DNA of 11,890 nucleotides from the NCBI GenBank assembly GCA_946618395.1, contig CAMOLD010000031.1:1-11890 (forward strand), written 5' to 3'. Position 1 is the stretch's first letter. The number at the start of each line of letters is the position of its first letter. The stretch comes from an uncultured Clostridia bacterium. Lineage in GTDB: Bacteria; Bacillota; Clostridia; Oscillospirales; CAG-272. Positions 6,695 to 11,890 of the stretch are shown here, in pieces. A model generated the notes under the pieces. That model was not told the DNA's origin. It saw nothing but the letters and a program-made list of their open reading frames with translations, and made no database searches. The position numbers and the translations under genes were made by a program.

Positions 6695-8599
6695 TTATTT
6701 CCCGGAGCCGGTTGTTTGCGCGGCTTCGGTTTTCTTTTGCTTTTGCAGTCTCTGTTTGGTCAAAAGATCAACAATCAACGCCCAGCGGGCAACCTGCTGA
6801 CCATTGGTTTCGGGATAGAAATAATAGAGTCTATTTTTATAATACAGTTCAAATTCCTCGCCGCAGGAAAACGGAAGCGCCGGCAAATTCTCGGTTGGCA
6901 GGGTGAATTCTTCCCGCTCGGAGCGGTAGGTAAACGCCGTTTCGGTCAGTTGGCATTCGCCGCTCTCGCGGCAAACGGTGTGTCCATTTTCGTCAAACAC
7001 ACGCAGACGGACTTTGGTTTCCAAAAGGAGCGGTTTTTCTTGCATTTCCCGTTCCTCGACGGCGGCAATAGAAGCATAAAATTCGGAAATGGTGCGCGGA
7101 CCCGCCCCCGTAAAGCGGTAATCCTCGCCAAGCTCGTAGGTGGCGCCGCAGGCGGAGCAAAACAGCGCGTTGCCTTTGCTCCCGGTGGTGTAAAGACCGC
7201 CGCAGTTCGGACAACGGTAAAGAATGTTGTGCAGCCCCTCGGCTTTGTCCTTTTGTTTGTAGCGGTTCTCCAAAGTGGAAGCGTTGGCATCCGACCAAAG
7301 CGTTTGCTCAATCAAGTCGTCCAGCTCGGCGTCGGTGTAATTGGAAAATTCTTCATGCCGAATGACTTTTGCCACTTTTGCTTGAATGGTGGAGCGGTAG
7401 AACCGGCGGCGCCATTTTGGCATGGAGAAATAGGCACCCTCGATGCGCACAAGCACAAGGTCGGTTTTCAGTTTGCGCCAAAGCGCGGCGCCCCCTTCCA
7501 AAATCGGATTGGAAATTCCGTCCGGCGAGAGCCGCCCCTCCGGGAACACCACTACCGGGTAGCCCATGCGCACGTTGCGCACAATGCCGCGCACGGTGGA
7601 AAGATCGGCGGTAAAAAGCCGCTTGGGAATAAAGCCACCCGCGCTCTTCCAATGGCTACGCACAAAGGGCTTGCCCAAATAATAGCGGTTGACAACAAAC
7701 GCAGGGTTGCGCTTGTGCTTCATTTGCGTAATGTAGTAAAAGTCATAAAACGACTGGTGGTTGGCAAGCACGATATAGGGTGCCTGCACGTCCTCGGGAA
7801 TTTCGTCGGCAATCAGTTTTTGCTTCTTGCCGCGCAAAAATTTGACCAGCCGGTAAAACACAAGAACGGGAATGGAATCCGGCGTCCCCTTGTTCTCCTT
7901 GAAATAGATGCGGTCCAAAAAGAAGAAAATGAGCGTAAATAACAGCGCCGCCAGCAACACGATGATGAGCACCAGCAATGGAATGGGCAGGTTGTGGGCA
8001 AAGAATGCCTTTGCCGCCGAGCCCATCAGGTTGGAGGTAACAATGGAAGGAATAACGCCGGTTGCAACCGTTAAAATATACTTCCAATACCGCAATTTGG
8101 TGCTGCTACCGTAATAGCAAATGGCGCCAAACGGAATGATGGGCATGAAGAAGAGAAAATACAAAAACAGGACCACGCTGCGTTCCTTTTTTTGAACCGA
8201 GGAAAGCCGCTCAATTTTCTCTTTCGTTTTTGTATAGGCGCCGTTTTCAAAGCGGAACGCGCGCACCAGGACAAAAATGATGGAAGCGCCCAGGCAAACG
8301 CCCAAGTCGCAGAACAACAACGCCAGCGGAAACGGATAGCTAAGCCCGGAGGAAATTTGAATGAACTCCGCCGGAATGAAGACGACCACCATTTGCAAAG
8401 CCTCGACAAATACGACCGTCAAGTAGCCGAGCCATCCCTTTTGGCGCAACAGCTGTTTTGCACCCTCGGTATCGTTTTGAAAATTCATTTTCAAAAACGG
8501 GACCAGAATGTCGCTTAAAAAATAGGCAAACAACGCAAAAACGCCGATTACCGACAAAATGATGACGATTCGTTCGATCCGTTTTTTCGTTGTTGCCAT
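6695..8599 (-). CDS. VTT/DedA-type membrane domain fused to PlsC-like acyltransferase and zinc ribbon
   Basis: A 634-aa multidomain membrane protein. Residues 10-230 contain about six hydrophobic segments of the TVP38/TMEM64 (VTT, formerly SNARE-associated) type, including FIPAEFIQISSGLSYPF (74-90) and MPIIPFGAICYYG (152-164). Residues 245-430 are a lysophospholipid acyltransferase domain: NHQSFYD (280-286) gives the His281-x4-Asp286 catalytic motif, GGFIPKR (321-327) motif II, and FPEGRLS (352-358) motif III. Residues 460-490 form a zinc ribbon with Cys463, Cys466, Cys481 and Cys484. About 140 further residues, mostly beta-like, are unassigned. VTT proteins move phospholipids between leaflets, and PlsC-type enzymes acylate lysophosphatidate or lysophospholipids, so flip-coupled acylation is a reasonable inference. 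The Arg normally found before the IPF segment of VTT domains appears to be Phe149 or Phe151. AAGGGGA lies just upstream of the ATG. It is first gene of an operon with the YfcC-type permease. Confidence 0.88.
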   Translation of the reverse strand: MATTKKRIERIVIILSVIGVFALFAYFLSDILVPFLKMNFQNDTEGAKQLLRQKGWLGYLTVVFVEALQMVVVFIPAEFIQISSGLSYPFPLALLFCDLGVCLGASIIFVLVRAFRFENGAYTKTKEKIERLSSVQKKERSVVLFLYFLFFMPIIPFGAICYYGSSTKLRYWKYILTVATGVIPSIVTSNLMGSAAKAFFAHNLPIPLLVLIIVLLAALLFTLIFFFLDRIYFKENKGTPDSIPVLVFYRLVKFLRGKKQKLIADEIPEDVQAPYIVLANHQSFYDFYYITQMKHKRNPAFVVNRYYLGKPFVRSHWKSAGGFIPKRLFTADLSTVRGIVRNVRMGYPVVVFPEGRLSPDGISNPILEGGAALWRKLKTDLVLVRIEGAYFSMPKWRRRFYRSTIQAKVAKVIRHEEFSNYTDAELDDLIEQTLWSDANASTLENRYKQKDKAEGLHNILYRCPNCGGLYTTGSKGNALFCSACGATYELGEDYRFTGAGPRTISEFYASIAAVEEREMQEKPLLLETKVRLRVFDENGHTVCRESGECQLTETAFTYRSEREEFTLPTENLPALPFSCGEEFELYYKNRLYYFYPETNGQQVARWALIVDLLTKQRLQKQKKTEAAQTTGSGK

Positions 8600-8620
8600 T
8601 TGCTTCCCCTTAAAATTCTA

Positions 8621-8639
8621 AATAAAATACTATTTTATT
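8621..8639. repeat. AT-rich palindrome over the -10 and transcription start
   Basis: AATAAAATA (8621-8629) and TATTTTATT (8631-8639) form a perfect 9-bp inverted repeat around C8630. It overlaps the -10 box (8637-8642) of the minus-strand promoter and its centre is where transcription should begin. The position suits an operator for a dimeric repressor, but I cannot assign it to a known regulator. Confidence 0.45.
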
Positions 8640-8665
8640 ATATATAACATATGTCTATTTGTCAA
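8637..8665 (-). promoter_or_regulatory. Consensus sigma-A promoter of the fusion gene and permease operon
   Basis: On the minus strand, a perfect -35 TTGACA (8660-8665) and a perfect -10 TATAAT (8637-8642) have an optimal 17-base spacer. The predicted leader is about 30 bases with AAGGGGA before the ATG at 8599. The -35 box directly follows the U-tract of the terminator that ends the upstream operon. Confidence 0.85.
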
Positions 8666-8667
8666 GA

Positions 8668-8719
8668 AAAAAACCGAAATCCGTTTTTGTCAAATCGAAA
8701 AAACGGAGTTCGGTTTTTT
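8668..8719. terminator. Long bidirectional-looking terminator
   Basis: A 21-base arm at 8668-8688 and its complement at 8699-8719 pair with a single mismatch around a ten-base loop. The arms begin and end with A6 and T6 runs, and both contain CCG cores. On the minus strand it ends the polysaccharide operon whose last stop is at 8742, and the U-run leads straight into the next -35 box. Confidence 0.85.
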
Positions 8720-8741
8720 CCAAATTTGGAGAAAGTTGTTT

Positions 8742-9374
8742 TTAAATGGATTCCCCATTAACCCAGTTGACAAAATCAAATTTGTCAACATATCGTTTGA
8801 TTGAATACGGCTTAGGATAGTGCATACTCAAACGCACCTCCCCCTGTTTTTTAAACCCCGGCAAATAAAACGATGATTGAATGGTGGGATATTTCCGATG
8901 GGTGAAAACCACCTTATGTTCCAGCGGAAGTGCATCAAACTGTTTCAAATCGTCTAATGAGCAACCTTCTCGTTCAGTCAACATATAATACAGATCATCA
9001 TAGTTGATTCTCTGCTTCCGTTCATCCCATTTACTTTTGGCATCCGCAAAGGTAGCATAGTGCATAAAATCAATGCGCAAACCGCCCAAATTGCCGACCG
9101 GGTAATTGACGGAATCGTCTTTTTGCTCCACAAGCTCAAGCGCCATATAAAACCGGAAGTCTCCAACCAGTTTAATAAAATCCTTCGGGGGAATAGACAA
9201 ATTGATAAACGGAGTATTAAACCGCAGCCCCAAATCATGCAAGATTACCCCACCATTGCAGTTGCTGGCAATTAAAGAAAATGTGGTGTTTTTCAGGCGT
9301 TTTCGCTTTTTGGATTTGTATTTTTCCCTCATCAGATAAATGAGGCTTTCAAATTTCTTTTTGATTACGTTCAT
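8742..9374 (-). CDS. DUF1919 family protein, polysaccharide locus
   Basis: A 210-aa protein with a strongly basic N-terminus (about ten Lys or Arg between residues 5 and 27) and no clear membrane segment. It resembles DUF1919: an early FSLIASNCNGG (32-42) followed by HDLGLRFNTPFINL (46-59), then YPVGNLGG (91-98), FMHYATF (103-109), and the W-x-x-R-x-x-R-I-N signature in WDERKQRINYDDLYY (116-130). The family is of unknown biochemical function and is often found in exopolysaccharide or capsule gene clusters, which fits its place as last gene of this operon, 27 bases after the epimerase. The ribosome binding site before the ATG at 9374 is weak; Met15 is an alternative start. Its base composition looks more AT-rich than the epimerase gene beside it. 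Confidence 0.75.
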   Translation of the reverse strand: MNVIKKKFESLIYLMREKYKSKKRKRLKNTTFSLIASNCNGGVILHDLGLRFNTPFINLSIPPKDFIKLVGDFRFYMALELVEQKDDSVNYPVGNLGGLRIDFMHYATFADAKSKWDERKQRINYDDLYYMLTEREGCSLDDLKQFDALPLEHKVVFTHRKYPTIQSSFYLPGFKKQGEVRLSMHYPKPYSIKRYVDKFDFVNWVNGESI

Positions 9375-9401
9375 AAAAAGTTTCTGCCGGATGCAATCAC
9401 G

Positions 9402-10556
9402 TTACTCTTTGCGCCAAACCATTTTGTTGACCACGCCGGTGTAGGACTGAATGAGCTTGACAACCTTTGTGGAAACATTCTCGTCGGTGTAATTGGGCAC
9501 GGGGATGCCGTATTGCCCGTTGCGGTTGAGCTCTACCGCGGTGTCCACCGCCTGCAACAGTCCCTTTTCGTCAATGCCGGCAAGAACAAAGCAGGCCTTG
9601 TCCAGCGCCTCGGGGCGCTCGGTGCTGGTGCGAATGCAAACCGCCGGAAAAGGTTTGCCAACGCTGGTAAAGAAACTGCTCTCCTCGGGCAAAGTTCCGC
9701 TATCGCTGACCACGCAAAACGCGTTCATTTGCAGGCAGTTATAATCATGGAAGCCGAGCGGCTCGTGCTTGATGACACGGGAGTCCAGCTGAAATCCGCG
9801 GGCATCCAACATTTTTGCCGAGCGCGGATGGCAGCTATACAGAACGGGCATATCATATTTCTCTGCCATTTTGTTGATTGCCGTAAAGAGCGAGGTAAAG
9901 TTCTTTTCGGTGTCAATGTTCTCTTCGCGGTGCGCCGAAAGCAGGATGTAGTTCCCTTTTTTCAAGCCCAGGCGCGCGTGGATGTCGCTCGCCTCAATTT
10001 TTGCAAGGTTTTCGTGCAACACTTCCGCCATCGGGCTGCCTGTGACGTAGGTGCGCTCTTTGGGCAGGCCGCACTCGGCAAGATAGCGGCGCGCGTGCTC
10101 GCTATACGCCAGGTTGACATCCGAGATGATGTCCACAATCCGGCGGTTGGTCTCCTCGGGCAGGCATTCGTCCTTGCAACGGTTGCCGGCTTCCATGTGG
10201 AAGATCGGAATATGCAACCGCTTGGCCCCGATGACTGAAAGGCAGGAGTTGGTGTCTCCCAGCACCAGCACGGCATCGGGTTTGATTTCCACCATGAGCT
10301 GATAGGATTTGGCAATGATGTTGCCCATCGTCTCGCCCAGGTCTTTGCCAACGGCGTTCATATAGACGTCGGGGTCGGCAATGCCGAGGTCTTTGAAGAA
10401 GACCCCGTTCAGGTTATAGTCATAGTTTTGCCCGGTATGCGCCAAAACGGTGTCGAAATAGACGCGGCATTTGTTGATGACCGCCGCCAGACGAATGATC
10501 TCCGGCCGCGTTCCGACAATGATGAGCAGTTTGAGTTTTCCGTTATTCTGAAACAT
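9402..10556 (-). CDS. wecB: UDP-N-acetylglucosamine 2-epimerase family enzyme, FnlC/WbjD/CapG-like
   Basis: A 384-aa cytoplasmic enzyme with the two-domain GT-B-like fold of non-hydrolysing UDP-HexNAc 2-epimerases. Recognisable elements are GTRPEIIRL (15-23), HTGQNYDY (40-47), LGDTNSCLSV (99-108) with Asp101, FHMEAGNR (119-126) with Glu122, PEETNRR (133-139), TGSPMAEVL (172-180), SAHREEN (207-213) with His209, VSDSGTLPEES (283-293) and ERPE (313-316). FFKDLGI, the C-x-x-E-x-C-L-PEETNRR region and the LGFHDYNCLQMNA stretch are closer to the UDP-N-acetyl-L-talosamine/fucosamine branch (FnlC, WbjD, Cap5G) than to E. coli WecB, so the product may be UDP-N-acetyl-L-fucosamine rather than UDP-ManNAc. 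The symbol given is the usual family label. AAAGGTG sits eight bases before the ATG, and the gene starts ten bases after the kinase-like gene, so they are co-transcribed. Confidence 0.9.
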   Translation of the reverse strand: MFQNNGKLKLLIIVGTRPEIIRLAAVINKCRVYFDTVLAHTGQNYDYNLNGVFFKDLGIADPDVYMNAVGKDLGETMGNIIAKSYQLMVEIKPDAVLVLGDTNSCLSVIGAKRLHIPIFHMEAGNRCKDECLPEETNRRIVDIISDVNLAYSEHARRYLAECGLPKERTYVTGSPMAEVLHENLAKIEASDIHARLGLKKGNYILLSAHREENIDTEKNFTSLFTAINKMAEKYDMPVLYSCHPRSAKMLDARGFQLDSRVIKHEPLGFHDYNCLQMNAFCVVSDSGTLPEESSFFTSVGKPFPAVCIRTSTERPEALDKACFVLAGIDEKGLLQAVDTAVELNRNGQYGIPVPNYTDENVSTKVVKLIQSYTGVVNKMVWRKE

Positions 10557-10566
10557 AGTTACACCT

Positions 10567-11622
10567 TTAAAAAATAGATTTTAATTTTTGGAATGGAATG
10601 GGGCATTTGAAGCATTCGCAAAAGCATTCGTACAAGGTCAGGAAGAGATAGGCTTTTTTCATTGCTGGGTCATAAACGCTATGATTGACCGAAAACAGCT
10701 CGCTGAAATAGGCATCGTATTTCCCGGCAAAAAAGTCTTTGAGCATTTTGTCGTTTTCAAATATCAGAAATTCGTATAAAAAATAGACAACAACGTCAAA
10801 GAAAAAGACGCGGGGGCAAAGCAATTCAAAATCAATATACCAAAATTTTTGCCCATCAAAAATCAAATTGTTCCGATACAAATCGCCGTGGCAAACCCGT
10901 TTGATGTAATTGGGCGATTGAATAAAATCAATGACCCCAGAAACGCCTTCCCATTCCCCCTCCAGCCTTTTCAAACCTTCAACCTTTTCGGCAAGCTCTT
11001 CCGGCAAGCAGACAATCAGCCCATCGTCACCACAAGCTTTTTGGTGGAGCAAAATATCGTTTTTGATAAATTCAAATCCTGCTTCCGGTGAAAAATCCTG
11101 TTTTTCGATGTATTCTTCAATCAAGAAAAGATGTTCTTCATCAGTTTGCAAAATTGCGGGAGCCGGATATCCGAACGATTGCCAGGTACTTTGCTTTTCA
11201 AAAATCTCCTGCATTTGCTTTTTCTCCCGAAAGAACGAGAGAATTTCCTTTTTCGAGTAATTGATGATCTTTCCCGCGCCGGGCTTTCTGAACAACAGGG
11301 CGACATCGCCGTCATAAAGCAAAGAAGGATTTTTCAAAGTAACCTGTCCGCAATGGAAATGGTTGATCAATTTTCGCCTGACGGTTTGCAGTTGCTTACC
11401 AATTTTTGTCTTTGCGTGAATTGCTCGGTCATTATGATATACAATTTGCTGATAGAGATATTTGTTTTCCGGCAGGGCCTTTTCTTTCCAACGTTTCGGA
11501 TACCACAGTGTACCGGTTTCATTTGAAAAATAACGGCCTTTTTTCAGGAATGGAGCCGCCTTCAAAAAGCGAAATTGCAGTTCTTTTTTTGTTTGTAAAT
11601 AATTTAAAATACGTGTAAGCAT
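10567..11622 (-). CDS. APH/choline-kinase-fold phosphotransferase, substrate unknown
   Basis: A 351-aa protein with the aminoglycoside phosphotransferase-like kinase core in its C-terminal two-thirds. CHGDLYRNNLIF (244-255) is the catalytic loop with Asp247 and Asn252, and YIDFELL (262-268) carries the metal-binding Asp264; an Asp276 in FFDVVVYFL follows. LIEEYIEKQDF (167-177) matches the hinge between lobes. The N-terminal 90 residues are basic and not assigned. The cluster location suggests a sugar, lipid-linked sugar or polyol kinase acting on cell-surface polysaccharide (compare LicA- or WaaP-like proteins), not antibiotic resistance; this is inference. The C-terminus holds a Cys cluster, CFCECFKC (333-340). 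The start at 11622 is the first possible ATG after an in-frame stop; a GGGGGAG site about 16 bases upstream overlaps the end of the previous gene, which stops ten bases earlier. Confidence 0.78.
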   Translation of the reverse strand: MLTRILNYLQTKKELQFRFLKAAPFLKKGRYFSNETGTLWYPKRWKEKALPENKYLYQQIVYHNDRAIHAKTKIGKQLQTVRRKLINHFHCGQVTLKNPSLLYDGDVALLFRKPGAGKIINYSKKEILSFFREKKQMQEIFEKQSTWQSFGYPAPAILQTDEEHLFLIEEYIEKQDFSPEAGFEFIKNDILLHQKACGDDGLIVCLPEELAEKVEGLKRLEGEWEGVSGVIDFIQSPNYIKRVCHGDLYRNNLIFDGQKFWYIDFELLCPRVFFFDVVVYFLYEFLIFENDKMLKDFFAGKYDAYFSELFSVNHSVYDPAMKKAYLFLTLYECFCECFKCPIPFQKLKSIF

Positions 11623-11632
11623 GGTTTAAATA

Positions 11633-11890
11633 TCAGATCTCCCCCTGAATCTTTTTACCGAGTTGATCCGTCAACATATCAATGCGCGCATATTTGAAGA
11701 GCAGTTTGCGCAACGCCTCGATGATGAACGCGACAAGGAATACGGCAAGCGCAATGCCAATTACGATCAGCAATCTGACCGCATCGTTCCACGCAGGCAT
11801 TTTGAAGAAGGAGAAGAAATACAGAATGAGGAAACTTTGCGAAAGGTAAATGCCCAGCGAATGCGCCGAGAAATACCGAATGGTGCGCCC
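11633..11890 (-). CDS. Acyltransferase 3 family membrane protein, C-terminal fragment
   Basis: The last 85 codons of a minus-strand gene whose 5' part lies beyond the window edge. The fragment begins with a short loop and AHSLGIYLSQSF, the S-x-G-I-Y-L-x-H/Q pattern that starts the last membrane pair of acyltransferase 3 (OatA/NodX-type) proteins. Two hydrophobic segments and an amphipathic, basic C-terminal tail (ALRKLLFKYARID) follow. Such proteins O-acetylate or otherwise acylate surface sugars or peptidoglycan, which would suit the polysaccharide operon it heads in this window. With so little sequence, another polytopic family such as a wall-polymer acyltransferase relative cannot be excluded. 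The TGA at 11633-11635 is ten bases before the next start, so the genes are co-transcribed. Confidence 0.65.
   Translation of the reverse strand, partial: GRTIRYFSAHSLGIYLSQSFLILYFFSFFKMPAWNDAVRLLIVIGIALAVFLVAFIIEALRKLLFKYARIDMLTDQLGKKIQGEI

Noticed and set aside
5579..7942. 787-codon open frame on the plus strand
   Set aside because: It runs antisense across two well-supported minus-strand genes and their junction, has low-complexity composition rich in Gln, Arg and Asn, no ribosome binding site and no recognisable domain. It is a by-product of codon choice on the other strand.
8621..8639. AT-rich palindrome as a terminator
   Set aside because: It has no GC pairs and no U-tract of the right placement, and it overlaps a promoter, so an operator is the better reading.
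10567..11622. Antibiotic-resistance aminoglycoside kinase
   Set aside because: Only the general kinase fold is shared. The N-terminal extension and polysaccharide context argue against a resistance enzyme.

Overview
The window looks like chromosomal DNA of a low- to mid-GC Firmicute, most likely an anaerobic Clostridia-type gut or rumen bacterium. The grounds are strong AGGAGG-type ribosome binding sites, consensus sigma-A promoters with TGnTATAAT extended -10 boxes, short intergenic gaps with strong hairpin terminators, and protein families common in Clostridia (YfcC-type permease, TP0381/YwaF-type membrane protein, Gfo/Idh/MocA oxidoreductase with a Cys-rich insertion). No species can be named from the sequence. 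I see no tRNA, rRNA, CRISPR array, insertion sequence or phage gene, and no gene-free stretch longer than 300 bases.

Left part (1-5220): small, separately promoted units in alternating orientation. A TP0381/YwaF-family membrane protein (57-848, +) converges on a Gfo/Idh/MocA oxidoreductase (926-2212, -). That gene is divergent from a PAP2-family membrane phosphatase (2403-3086, +), which converges on a second, diverged TP0381/YwaF-like membrane protein (3124-3966, -). Divergent from this is a two-gene operon (4197-5179, +): a 62-aa SHOCT-like protein translationally coupled to a sugar phosphate isomerase/epimerase-family TIM barrel.

Middle (5225-8667, -): a two-gene operon with a near-perfect promoter overlapped by a palindrome. 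It encodes a 634-aa fusion of a VTT/DedA-type membrane domain, a PlsC-type acyltransferase, a zinc ribbon and an unassigned C-terminal region, followed by a YfcC-family permease. A perfect 12-bp hairpin closes it.

Right part (8742-11890, -): the 3' end of a surface-polysaccharide type operon, read from right to left. It holds the C-terminus of a membrane acyltransferase (acyltransferase 3 family, cut by the window edge), an APH/choline-kinase-fold phosphotransferase, a UDP-GlcNAc 2-epimerase-family enzyme most like the FnlC/WbjD/CapG branch, and a DUF1919 protein. A 21-bp-arm terminator separates it from the next operon.

The most interesting item is the VTT-acyltransferase-zinc ribbon fusion, which could couple lipid flipping to acylation in one chain. 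It sits near a PAP2 phosphatase and two TP0381/YwaF-like proteins carrying a conserved Cys/His pair. Several unrelated transcription units here thus encode membrane-lipid-type enzymes. This joint role is inference; each family call stands on its own motifs.
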